From Polyangiaceae bacterium (GTDB lineage: Bacteria > Myxococcota_A > Polyangia > Polyangiales > Polyangiaceae): a stretch of DNA of 64,000 bases. The translations under genes were made by a program, and so were the position numbers. Numbering within the stretch: position 1 is the stretch's first letter; every line of letters starts with the position of its first letter. Below are positions 55,598 to 63,707 of the stretch, piece by piece. The notes under the pieces are model-generated. The model was not told the DNA's origin. It saw only the letters and a list, made by a program, of their open reading frames with translations, and did not search any database. The stretch is taken from NCBI GenBank assembly GCA_025353725.1, contig JANXOF010000016.1, forward strand, positions 62,001 through 126,000. The letters run 5' to 3'.

Positions 55598-55994
55598 GGC
55601 GTGTCTCCGAACGGTGGACCGAGGTGCCCGGCTTTTGGCGCGCGGTCAAGGGGCAGCCAGCATGCGATCGCGCTTGCTCGACGCGTCGCCACGTTCCAGT
55701 CTGATGAGAGAAGAAGATAGGTAATTTAAATTAATAGTAGTGGTACTAGAGCCTGTGGGAAACAGGGAAAAGTCAGAAAGAGTAACTAATCCGTTGCTTT
55801 ACCTTCGCTGTTAGCGGGGGAGAAAGTCACGGCTAACCTCGGGAAGAATCGGGGAGTACATGGTTCTACCTCGCCTCCACAGGTCATCCACGGTGCCGTC
55901 ACCAGCTGTTGAGAGCAACTTTTCATCAATCTCCAACGAGATAGTTTGAGCGCGCGCTTTGCCAGGCGTCTCCGCGAGCTTCCGACACCAGGCG
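55598..55994. other. Candidate replication origin (oriC) upstream of dnaN
   Basis: This 397-base non-coding gap contains the most AT-rich stretch noticed in the window (about 55,720-55,737). Read on the minus strand, a DnaA-box-like TTTCCCACA (55,762-55,754) is followed by a GC segment, then ACTACTATTA (trio-like, 55,741-55,731), then the AT-rich run. That order is the one described for the basal unwinding system of bacterial origins. Weaker DnaA-box-like sites lie at 55,873-55,881 and 55,884-55,892. The boxes are imperfect, so this could also be only the dnaN promoter region. Confidence 0.5.
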
Positions 55995-57266
55995 CTATCC
56001 GGAGACCTTGGGCTTTTTGATGCTCATTGTTTTCGCCGGCGCATCGTGGGCAAAGGTTCGCGCGACGTCATCCAACAGCTCGCGTCTTGCTCGCTCGTAG
56101 GTCTTCGGTCCCAAACTTCCGTCCTTGCGGGCGGCCTCCACGGCCTCTAAGGCCGCGAGGAGTTGGTCACGTTCGCGTTTGGTGTCCCGAGGCGGTGCTT
56201 TCCTGGTCCCCAACACGAGCCCTGCGACGACGGTGCTCAGCGCGAGGAATGAGGCAATTACCTTTCCAGGTCCTTCCGTGGGCAGTCCCTTGACCTCGAC
56301 GGTGAGCGTTCTGACGGGCGGCTCGTCGCGGCGGATCTGTCGCTCGGTCACGAGCGCGCGTTGGCCCATACCGTCCGTCGAAGTCTTCGTTGGCTCGAAT
56401 CCGTCGACGGCCATCGTCATACCCCTCGACGCGGGGGCGATGACTCGGGCGGCCGCGAGGTGAGGCGGCATTCCAACCTCGAATTTTACCTGGGCTTCGC
56501 CCGCGTATGGGAGTTGCCACTTAAACTCGACGACATGCTGCCCGGGTGCAAACGTGCCGTGCAACTTTACCCCTTTCTGCGGAACAGCTTCGACGCCTAC
56601 ATCGGTCATTCCCTGTTGTGTGGCGAAGGCTGTAAACGTGTCAGGCAAGACGATGACGAAATTACCTGGCGGGACCCAAGCATTTTTTCCGAAGTTATAG
56701 ATTTTCAGCGCCTGCTGAATCTGGATTCGATCGTCTTTGACTTCCGCGTAAACCATCGATTGTGAGACGATAAGCGCTTGATCAACGTCGTTAGTTACAG
56801 GGTAGACGTGCAGCAAAGCACGCATTCCCCGCTGTCCAAGCGGGAACGGCGGGATAGAAAACGTTGCACCGTCTTTGATAACCGTCGGCCGATAAGCGAT
56901 GCCAGAACCTGACTCCAAGTCCTTGAAGCGCGCGTTCCCCACGTCGTCCGTCATAGCGGCTAAACGCTTTCGACTTTCGCCTTTGGCCACCGAGTTGTAA
57001 AGAATAGCTAAAGCGACATCGGTTCTAGCCAGCGCATGTCCTGATGGGTCAACAATGTGTAAATCGAGCGTGCCTTTGGGTAAGCTAGGGTCCTCAAGCG
57101 CGGCATCGGCTGGGGCCTCGCCCGGAGCCTCTGCCGCTTCGCTGCTACTCGACTGAGCACTTGCTTCCTGGGGTTTACCTTCTGCGGCAGCTGCGTGCGC
57201 TCGGGAGGGCATCAAGAAGACCGAGAGAGCGACGTACCCTAAGGCCGCGCTAGTCCTTTTAAGCAT
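55995..57266 (-). CDS. Exported membrane-anchored protein of the cytochrome c maturation operon
   Basis: The 423-residue protein has a signal peptide (about 1-26, ending AHAAAAE) and a disordered Ala/Ser/Glu region. A beta-rich domain follows (GTLDLHIVDPSGHALARTDVALAILY) that resembles a carboxypeptidase-regulatory or transthyretin-like fold. A second beta region spans about 160-320. Near 335-352 is a membrane helix (VIASFLALSTVVAGLVLG), then a cytoplasmic helical tail (DQLLAALEAVEAARKDGSLGPKTYERARRELLDDVAR). The tail motif resembles the short repeat in CcmI-like proteins. It overlaps the upstream gene by eight bases. Its exact role is unknown. Confidence 0.65.
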   Translation of the reverse strand: MLKRTSAALGYVALSVFLMPSRAHAAAAEGKPQEASAQSSSSEAAEAPGEAPADAALEDPSLPKGTLDLHIVDPSGHALARTDVALAILYNSVAKGESRKRLAAMTDDVGNARFKDLESGSGIAYRPTVIKDGATFSIPPFPLGQRGMRALLHVYPVTNDVDQALIVSQSMVYAEVKDDRIQIQQALKIYNFGKNAWVPPGNFVIVLPDTFTAFATQQGMTDVGVEAVPQKGVKLHGTFAPGQHVVEFKWQLPYAGEAQVKFEVGMPPHLAAARVIAPASRGMTMAVDGFEPTKTSTDGMGQRALVTERQIRRDEPPVRTLTVEVKGLPTEGPGKVIASFLALSTVVAGLVLGTRKAPPRDTKRERDQLLAALEAVEAARKDGSLGPKTYERARRELLDDVARTFAHDAPAKTMSIKKPKVSG

Positions 57267-58032
57267 CTGGTTTCTCCATGTCGTCCTGCTTTATCGGGTC
57301 GAAGTCGTTGCTCTCCGCCGCTTCGGCGTGACGGGAGGCGAGAGAATCCCCACACTTCTTGCAAAAAGTCGCGTCAACCTCGTTTGAGGTTAAGCAATTC
57401 GTACAAGAGACGCGCTTGGCGTCTGAAGGTAGATCCTTCTCGTCGTCCGAGCCTCCTTCTGGCGCGGACGCGACTCGCTGTCGCTTTTCGTTAACAGTCG
57501 GCAACACGTCACTTCGCTCAGTCAATCTCAAGCTGTCGAGATGGGCTCGCGCGGCATTCTCTGCTTTCGCTCGATATGGCGCGAGCGATGCGTCGATCCG
57601 GACGAGTGTCTCTTTCAGTTCGCCTCGGTAGGTGTGCGACAGTTGCTCGTAGTCCTCTTCCTCCAGCTTGCCGAGTGCTCGCTCGTTATCTAAATCTTTC
57701 AATGCGCGAAGGAGCATCTTTTTTCGAGATGCCATCGCATCCACGGCGTGTGCCGTGGCGTCGAGTGCTTCGAGTTCGGGAGAGAGCGCTGCGTCTCCGC
57801 TCAAGATGCGAAGGCTTGCCCAAAACAACGAAATAACGCCGAGGAGTACACCCGCTGCAAGAATGAGTATGGCGATGGGTGCTCCGAGGGTAGCCGCGGC
57901 GAGCATCGCGGAAACGATGGTAACCGCGGGCAAAGCCAGCGCCGCCCCTCTCGCGAGCCGCCGTTCGCCTCTCTCGGCTTCGAGGTCGCGTCGACCTTCC
58001 GGCATCGAAGAATTCGCAGTGTGATCAACCAT
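57259..58032 (-). CDS. CcmI-like zinc-ribbon membrane protein
   Basis: Two membrane helices (about 30-75) are followed by a cytoplasmic helical segment, KKMLLRALKDLDNERALGKLEEEDYEQL. This is the short helix-turn motif often found at the start of CcmI/cytochrome-biogenesis proteins. A C-terminal zinc ribbon has CTNC and CKKC (about 208-229). It overlaps its neighbours by eight bases on both sides, so it is coupled to the CcmF-CcmH fusion upstream and the exported protein downstream. A role in delivering or holding apocytochrome c is inferred from context. Confidence 0.65.
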   Translation of the reverse strand: MVDHTANSSMPEGRRDLEAERGERRLARGAALALPAVTIVSAMLAAATLGAPIAILILAAGVLLGVISLFWASLRILSGDAALSPELEALDATAHAVDAMASRKKMLLRALKDLDNERALGKLEEEDYEQLSHTYRGELKETLVRIDASLAPYRAKAENAARAHLDSLRLTERSDVLPTVNEKRQRVASAPEGGSDDEKDLPSDAKRVSCTNCLTSNEVDATFCKKCGDSLASRHAEAAESNDFDPIKQDDMEKPDA

Positions 58033-60949
58033 CGAGGTCTTTCAGTTCAGCGTCGATGCGCTCGTCGTAGGCATCGCGTTCTTCTCGCTTTCCCTTTGGA
58101 ATGGCAGCGTCTTGAGCCGACTCTTTTGCATTGGAGCGCCACCTACGCAGGATAAAGGCGAGGCCTACGCCGGTCCCGACGAGGGAGACGACGGGAATTG
58201 CGTAAATCGCACGAAACGCTCCGCGATTCGGCGGTATAGCGAGTGACGCAGTACCGTTTTCAACGACGTAGTCGTCGATGATCGACTCTGGAGATTCGCC
58301 CCTGGCGAGGCGGAGACGAAGTCGCTCCCGCGTACCGTCTGCGGTGGAGCACGCGCAAGACGACAGCAGTTCCCTCGGACACGTGCCGCACATGCAGCGA
58401 AGTTGGCCGAAAACCTGCTTCTCTTTCATGTCGTCGATTTGAACGCTGCCTGAGTGTTGCGAGGCGTTGCTTTGGGCAAACGCAGGGGCCGGGAGGAGTG
58501 CGAGACATATCCCAATAATAATGCTCGCCGTAATGGCGCCTGCGCCTCGCATGGCTTGCCATACGCGAGATTCTTGAGGTTCGAGCTCTGGCCACATGCA
58601 GATACAACATCCAAAAATAAGGATGATGCAGCCGAACCATATGAACCCGACGAGAGGATTTAGATGGATCTGAAGAGAAGCGACCTTCGTCTCTGGATTG
58701 ATGCTCCCGACGACGAGGTAGAGATCGTCTCGCACGGAGTGGAACATCGCGACTTCTGTGGTCGGCGAATCAGGCATCTTCTTGTAGATAAACTTGGCGG
58801 GTGAGAGCTTGCCCAGCTCTTTCCCGTCCTGCAAGACTTTGATGTCCGCAAAAATCATCCGCTTGTTGTTGTCGACTTCCATGCGAGGGCCGACATATTG
58901 AATACTCAGTCGGTCAACCTGGTAGGAGTCACCGACCTTCATCGTGGTCTCTCGGTCGAGAGTCCACGACTTACCAGTGAAGCCAAGAAACATGAGTACA
59001 ATTCCAAGATGTACGATGTATCCGCCATAGCGGCGACGCCCACTCGGTGGCAACGAGGCCATGGAGTAAACAAAGCCTGGAAGGACGCCGAGATACCAAA
59101 GTGCCTTCGGGGTCTTTTCTACCTTTGCGCGAAATCGTGCCTTGTAGAGTAGCGAAAATTCTTGGGCGATAACGGCGGCATTGAAAACCACGAGCGTAAA
59201 GCCAACGACCGGCGTAACGGCGTTGAACGCCTGAAGCGCACTACCCATGATGCCACCGTAAACCGGTGGTGACCAAACGACGGCTGGATAGCCCGCGAGT
59301 TTGCCGAGCGTGAAATGCAGCAGTAGAGCTGCAGCGGCCGCGCCAACGGGAATCATAAAGTTCTTCTTGAGTTGGTCGTCGCTCGACTTCTTCCAACCGA
59401 AGAGGGTTCCTGTCCCCATGAGAAAAAAGACACCGAGGCCCAAAGGTTGAATGAACGCGTTGTAAATCGGCGGTCCGACGGTCACTTTCTCCTTCCAGAA
59501 AGCCTCGCTCACCATGGGAAACGTGGTGAACACCAGTACGAAGAACATAACGAACAACAGACCGAAGTTGTTGAGAAGGAACGTGAACTCGCGCGACCAA
59601 ATCGACTCGAATCGCGGCCTTGCGGCTTTGAGGCTCATGCCTTTCGTCATACGCCGGAACACAAGCTCGATGCTTGCGAAGACGGCGGCTCCGGCGAGTA
59701 CGCTAAACGCACCGATTCGGATCATCGAGTGTTTATTCGTCGATGCAGATACGGCCTCTGCGGACACGCCCATCGTCGCATCGAGAGGGGTGCCCGCCAG
59801 TTTCGACGAAACTACCCACGCTACGATGAGCGCGGTGAGTGTTGTCCAGCCAGTCACGATGGCTGCGGTTCGGAGCCGTTCGGTCGGCTTCAGGTCTCGT
59901 AATTCCGGCCACCGGTACATGACGAGTGTGAAGCAAAATACAAATATAATGGCCAGAAAGTAGAGAAAGTAGTCGCCAATCGAAGATTGCGCGAACGAGT
60001 GCACGCTAGCAATGACGCCCGAGCGCGTGAGGAACGTGCCGAAAATGGTCATGAAAAACGTAAGGCAAATCAGAAATACGTTCCACACTTTGAGCATTCC
60101 GCGCCGCTCTTGAATCATCACGGAGTGGGTAAACGCCGCGATCGTGAAAAGGGGCATGACCGCCGCGTTTTCGACGGGGTCCCACGCCCAGTAACCGCCC
60201 CAACCCAGTTCTTCGTATGCCCACAACATGCCAAGCGTGTTGCCGATGGCGAGAAAGAGCAGCGCGAAAAGAGTGAACTTTCGGCAAGCGTGAATCCACT
60301 CCGTGTCGAGCCTTCCCGTGACAAGCGCGGCAACGCAGAAGGCGAACGGAATCGAGCAACCTACGAAGCCGATGTAGAGGCTCGGCGGGTGAATGATCAT
60401 ATAGAAGTTTTGGAGAAGGGGATTCAATCCTTCACCGTCCGGTCGCGCGCCCGAAACCCCCGTCGCGAAGGGGTTAGCCGCGAATGCCATGAGCACGCAA
60501 AAGAAAATGACAACGCTCATCAGCGTCGCTAGGACATAAGGCTGAAGCTCGAGGTACTTTTTCCCGAGCGACCATACGCACGCGCCGATATAGAGGCTCA
60601 GCAAGAACATCCACCAAAGGAGCGAGCCGTCTTGGCCACCCCAGAGCGCCGTCAGCAGGAAGATCGTCGGCATACTCCTGTCGGAGTAGTGGGCGACGTA
60701 CCGCAGCCTGAAGTCATGGCTCACGAACGCGTAGGCCAAGCAGAGAACGGAAACGCCAATAAGCGCCACCGTTCCGTACGCACCAAAGCGCGCGGATTGA
60801 AGTGTCTTCATGCGCCCGGTCGACCCCGCGCTCAGCGAGACCGCGAACGTGTAGCTTGCAGCCACCATCACCGCGAGTAAGAGCAGGAGGCCAAACGACG
60901 GGAAGTCGCCGACTACGTACTTCGCCAAAAACTGGGAGAGATTCGACAT
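58025..60949 (-). CDS. Fused CcmF heme lyase and CcmH thioreductase
   Basis: Residues about 1-790 form CcmF, the heme-handling synthetase of system I cytochrome c maturation. It has many helices, ALWGGQDGSLLWW, and the tryptophan-rich WGGYWAWDPVENAA followed by FGTFLTRSGV. From about 803 there is a hydrophobic run ending PAPAFAQSN that looks like a signal peptide. A CcmH/CycL-type domain comes after it with LRCMCGTC (Cys852 and Cys855 region), a second Cys group SSCAC, and a final membrane helix near 915-935. CcmH keeps apocytochrome CXXCH cysteines reduced. The operon continues with a CcmI-like and an exported protein. CcmA-E and G are absent here. Confidence 0.9.
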   Translation of the reverse strand: MSNLSQFLAKYVVGDFPSFGLLLLLAVMVAASYTFAVSLSAGSTGRMKTLQSARFGAYGTVALIGVSVLCLAYAFVSHDFRLRYVAHYSDRSMPTIFLLTALWGGQDGSLLWWMFLLSLYIGACVWSLGKKYLELQPYVLATLMSVVIFFCVLMAFAANPFATGVSGARPDGEGLNPLLQNFYMIIHPPSLYIGFVGCSIPFAFCVAALVTGRLDTEWIHACRKFTLFALLFLAIGNTLGMLWAYEELGWGGYWAWDPVENAAVMPLFTIAAFTHSVMIQERRGMLKVWNVFLICLTFFMTIFGTFLTRSGVIASVHSFAQSSIGDYFLYFLAIIFVFCFTLVMYRWPELRDLKPTERLRTAAIVTGWTTLTALIVAWVVSSKLAGTPLDATMGVSAEAVSASTNKHSMIRIGAFSVLAGAAVFASIELVFRRMTKGMSLKAARPRFESIWSREFTFLLNNFGLLFVMFFVLVFTTFPMVSEAFWKEKVTVGPPIYNAFIQPLGLGVFFLMGTGTLFGWKKSSDDQLKKNFMIPVGAAAAALLLHFTLGKLAGYPAVVWSPPVYGGIMGSALQAFNAVTPVVGFTLVVFNAAVIAQEFSLLYKARFRAKVEKTPKALWYLGVLPGFVYSMASLPPSGRRRYGGYIVHLGIVLMFLGFTGKSWTLDRETTMKVGDSYQVDRLSIQYVGPRMEVDNNKRMIFADIKVLQDGKELGKLSPAKFIYKKMPDSPTTEVAMFHSVRDDLYLVVGSINPETKVASLQIHLNPLVGFIWFGCIILIFGCCICMWPELEPQESRVWQAMRGAGAITASIIIGICLALLPAPAFAQSNASQHSGSVQIDDMKEKQVFGQLRCMCGTCPRELLSSCACSTADGTRERLRLRLARGESPESIIDDYVVENGTASLAIPPNRGAFRAIYAIPVVSLVGTGVGLAFILRRWRSNAKESAQDAAIPKGKREERDAYDERIDAELKDLDG

Positions 60950-61968
60950 TGGAGAGGCCTCGGATATTCGATCACGCGGATCGCGACGCTGCAGAGCTCG
61001 GGTCGGGCAAGTCTACCCTCTCCCGCACCGCGTGGGCCACCCACGCAAGCCTCTTGGTTGTGCAATTCGCGTTCGCATCACAGGCGGTGGAGGGAAAGGT
61101 TGCGATGCTACCCCGTGCCCAGGGCGGGGAGGGGATCATGCCGGCGGCTCTGGCGATGATTCGTATGCTCGGAGGAGCTTTGTTTTTTCAAGCGCTTCAA
61201 GCGTTGATGCGAGCTCGGAGGCCTTCGGTGCAGGCGAACCCTATCGGGCGTGCCGATCATGCTCGCCTTGCAGGTCTCAGCGTTTTCGGGATCGCGCTGA
61301 ACCAAACACTGTTCCTCATGGGGCTGAAGCTTACGACTCCCTTCTCGGTGTCCGTTCTTGCGGCGACCATCCCTGTTTTTGCCGCTGCGCTCGCCGTGCT
61401 CTTCGGGAAAGAGACGCTTTCGTGGCGAACCGTACTCGGCGTTGCACTCGCTTTGGTAGGGGTACTGTCGCTGGTCGGCAATGGATCGCTCGACCGGGGA
61501 GCGATTCTCGTCGCCCTCAACAGCTTGAGCTACGCTGGCTACGTTGTGCTTTCTCGAGACGTTGTGCTGAGGGTAGGAGCCCTGCGCTCCGTGGCCTGGA
61601 TTTTTACCTACGCAGCGGTTTTGTTCGCGCCGTTTGGAATGGGCCCGTTACTTCACCAAGTCCCCGCGTTGACTCCCCGAGGCTGGGGCTTCGCGCTTTA
61701 CATTTTGGCGATGCCAACGATCGTGGCGTATCTGCTAAACGCTTGGGCTCTCGCTCGGTCGAGTGCCACGTTAGTGACTATCTACATCTATCTGCAGCCG
61801 CTCATTGCCGCTGGCCTCGCTTGGCTGCAGCTCGGGATGGGAATTTCGAAGCGCGCGTGGCTCGCGGCGATTTTGATCTTAGCCGGCTTGGGCATTGTCT
61901 CGTCGCGCCGAACCACTCTTGGAAGTGTAAGGGGAAGTGGGATTAGAGAACGCGACGTCAAGCCTTAG
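60949..61968 (+). CDS. EamA/DMT-family transporter
   Basis: The protein has about ten membrane helices arranged as two EamA repeats (for example LALVGVLSLVGNGSL and LYILAMPTIVAYLLNAWALARSSATLVTIYIYLQPLIAAGLAW), typical of drug/metabolite-superfamily exporters. The substrate is unknown. The start is uncertain: TTG 60949 is the nearest in-frame start but overlaps the divergent ccmF-ccmH start. Family homology begins near ATHASLLVVQFAFASQAVEGK (about 61,030). The tail after residue 325 is basic. Confidence 0.8.
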   Translation: MERPRIFDHADRDAAELGSGKSTLSRTAWATHASLLVVQFAFASQAVEGKVAMLPRAQGGEGIMPAALAMIRMLGGALFFQALQALMRARRPSVQANPIGRADHARLAGLSVFGIALNQTLFLMGLKLTTPFSVSVLAATIPVFAAALAVLFGKETLSWRTVLGVALALVGVLSLVGNGSLDRGAILVALNSLSYAGYVVLSRDVVLRVGALRSVAWIFTYAAVLFAPFGMGPLLHQVPALTPRGWGFALYILAMPTIVAYLLNAWALARSSATLVTIYIYLQPLIAAGLAWLQLGMGISKRAWLAAILILAGLGIVSSRRTTLGSVRGSGIRERDVKP

Positions 61969-61998
61969 TCGACGACTCGCAGGTTACCGCGAGCCGAG

Positions 61999-62544
61999 TT
62001 ACTTCTTTTTTGCCTCGAACGTTGCCAAGCGCACCACGGCGGCGCTCGACTCGGCGAGGTTCATGGTACCGGTGAGTGCGTCGTTCGTAACTTTCGCGAT
62101 CAGTGTGCCAGTAAGCCCATCGTCGGTGGGGTCGCTCCGGCGAAGGGTGGCCGTAAGCACTCCGTTTTCTCTTCTCCCGTCGAGGCGTGCCGCCCCGAGT
62201 GGCCCTGAATCAGAGTTCCCGGTGACTCGGCCGCTTGGATCCACGGTTAGCGTCATCGCGCCCTCTCCGAGGAATTTGTCGACGTCATTTTTGAACTTTA
62301 CCGATGCCCAATCCTTCTCCGCGGGGACGTAGAGCGTGCCTACCGTCACTTCGTAGTGACCTATGTAAGTGACCACGAGGTCCTTCTCTGTTTTCGGCGC
62401 GAGCGAGGTAGGCGCGGCGCCTGCTTCGGCGGCAGCATCAGGGTTCGCGCTCGGCGCTCGTTCGGAGCCGCTGCCTTCACTTTTCGGACAGCCTAAAAGT
62501 GTCGTTCCGGCGACAAAGAGTACCGCACGCGTTGACTTTCTCAC
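61999..62544 (-). CDS. Hypothetical lipoprotein, 181 aa
   Basis: GTG 62544 overlaps the SctQ-like stop as GTGA. A canonical lipobox LLGC (Cys19) follows a short signal peptide. The Ala/Ser/Pro linker (about 20-55) leads to a beta-rich domain with VVTYIGHYEVTVGTLYVP and Gly/Thr-rich strands (TGTLIAKVTNDALTGTMNLAES). No known family was recognised. Coupling to the SctQ-like gene suggests it belongs to the same envelope-linked unit. Confidence 0.7.
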   Translation of the reverse strand: MRKSTRAVLFVAGTTLLGCPKSEGSGSERAPSANPDAAAEAGAAPTSLAPKTEKDLVVTYIGHYEVTVGTLYVPAEKDWASVKFKNDVDKFLGEGAMTLTVDPSGRVTGNSDSGPLGAARLDGRRENGVLTATLRRSDPTDDGLTGTLIAKVTNDALTGTMNLAESSAAVVRLATFEAKKK

Positions 62545-63707
62545 TGCCCGCCGTCCTTCGATTCGGTTCGCGCAAGAATCCTAACGCCGTAGTCGCCGTC
62601 GATTTGGACCAGCTCGCCGCGCGCAAATTCTCGTCCCGCTACTCGAAGAATGGCCGGGTCGCCGATGCGCCTGCCGAGGGACACGACGTCTCCCGTTTCG
62701 AGCGAAGCCCACTCCCTCGCCGTCATCGAGACAGTACCGAGCTCGACGCGCACAACAACTGGAGCTTCTTCGAGCGCTTCGGTAGCTGTGATGGCACTTG
62801 GCTCGGATGGCATCGCTTTTTCTTGGACCCAGAGGTGTGTCGCCAGGTGGCGTCGTATCACAAGCTTTTGATCGGCCGTTAGATCCGCAACGAGCCCACG
62901 CTCAGAGGTAGGAGATACGAGAGCCAGCGCACCGAGGAGTGAGCCTTTGTGTTCGTGAAGTTGGAGGCCTGTAGGTAGGAACACGTCGCCAATACGTAGC
63001 GCGTTCAAGTCGGACTGCGATGCCATGGTGCTTCCGAGTACAAGCGACAACGTAAGGGTCGCGTCGTCGAGCTTCGCCAAAGCCTCCGGGGTTAGAGCGG
63101 CCGAACGCGCTCTTAGGACGAGCGCCTCGGGCACCGTGACGTGGGCTTCGAATGCGTCGCTCCCTAAAAGTACCCGAAACGAGGTTGTTGTCGCGCTGCC
63201 GTCGCCGAGCTGCAAAAGCTTTGCGACGTCTTCACCCGCGTTCGCCGCGACAACTTTTGGAACGACGTTCGCGTGCGCGCGCCGGAGGGCCGCTACGAGC
63301 ACCGCCGCGAAAGCGCCGGTCAACGCTGGGGAAGGGGCTCGCGAAGTGTCGACGATGCGCGGCGCCTTTTGACGGAGTGCCCGCGCCACCACGGCAGCAC
63401 CCAGTGCGCTTTCGACGGCCACATAGACTCGCCGCTCGCCGCCTCCCGCCTCTGCGAGCGCGAGTGTCACGCCCAATGTCGTTGGGTCGCAAACGAGAGC
63501 TTGATACGCGTGATGCCCACGCTTCGAGATGGCCACCCGCTCGGACAATAGCTCGCTGAGTACCGAAGTGAGCGTCGTGAGATCAACGAAGTCCGTGGCT
63601 ACGCGCCGTAAACGTGCCGCCGCGACGACCTCGACGCTGCGGACAGATTCGAGTGAAGCGAAGGGGAACGGTGCGATGTGCCCTTGCCGCTCGGAGTCGA
63701 CGTTCAC
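62541..63707 (-). CDS. SctQ/FliM/FliN-like C-ring protein
   Basis: The 388-residue protein ends with a SpoA (FliM/N C-terminal) domain (about 310-380, VVVRVELGTVSMTAREWASLETGDVVSLGRR and FARGELVQIDGDYGVRILAR), the hallmark of SctQ/HrcQ/FliN C-ring subunits. The preceding region (about 210-300, SLVLGSTMASQSDLNALRIGDVFLPT) looks like a second, divergent SpoA domain. Such proteins form the cytoplasmic ring of type III secretion systems and flagella. No other secretion gene adjoins it; the nearest relative in the window is the SctL-like gene at 16,252. GTG 63707 overlaps the methyltransferase stop (GTGA). Confidence 0.72.
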   Translation of the reverse strand: MNVDSERQGHIAPFPFASLESVRSVEVVAAARLRRVATDFVDLTTLTSVLSELLSERVAISKRGHHAYQALVCDPTTLGVTLALAEAGGGERRVYVAVESALGAAVVARALRQKAPRIVDTSRAPSPALTGAFAAVLVAALRRAHANVVPKVVAANAGEDVAKLLQLGDGSATTTSFRVLLGSDAFEAHVTVPEALVLRARSAALTPEALAKLDDATLTLSLVLGSTMASQSDLNALRIGDVFLPTGLQLHEHKGSLLGALALVSPTSERGLVADLTADQKLVIRRHLATHLWVQEKAMPSEPSAITATEALEEAPVVVRVELGTVSMTAREWASLETGDVVSLGRRIGDPAILRVAGREFARGELVQIDGDYGVRILARTESKDGGQ

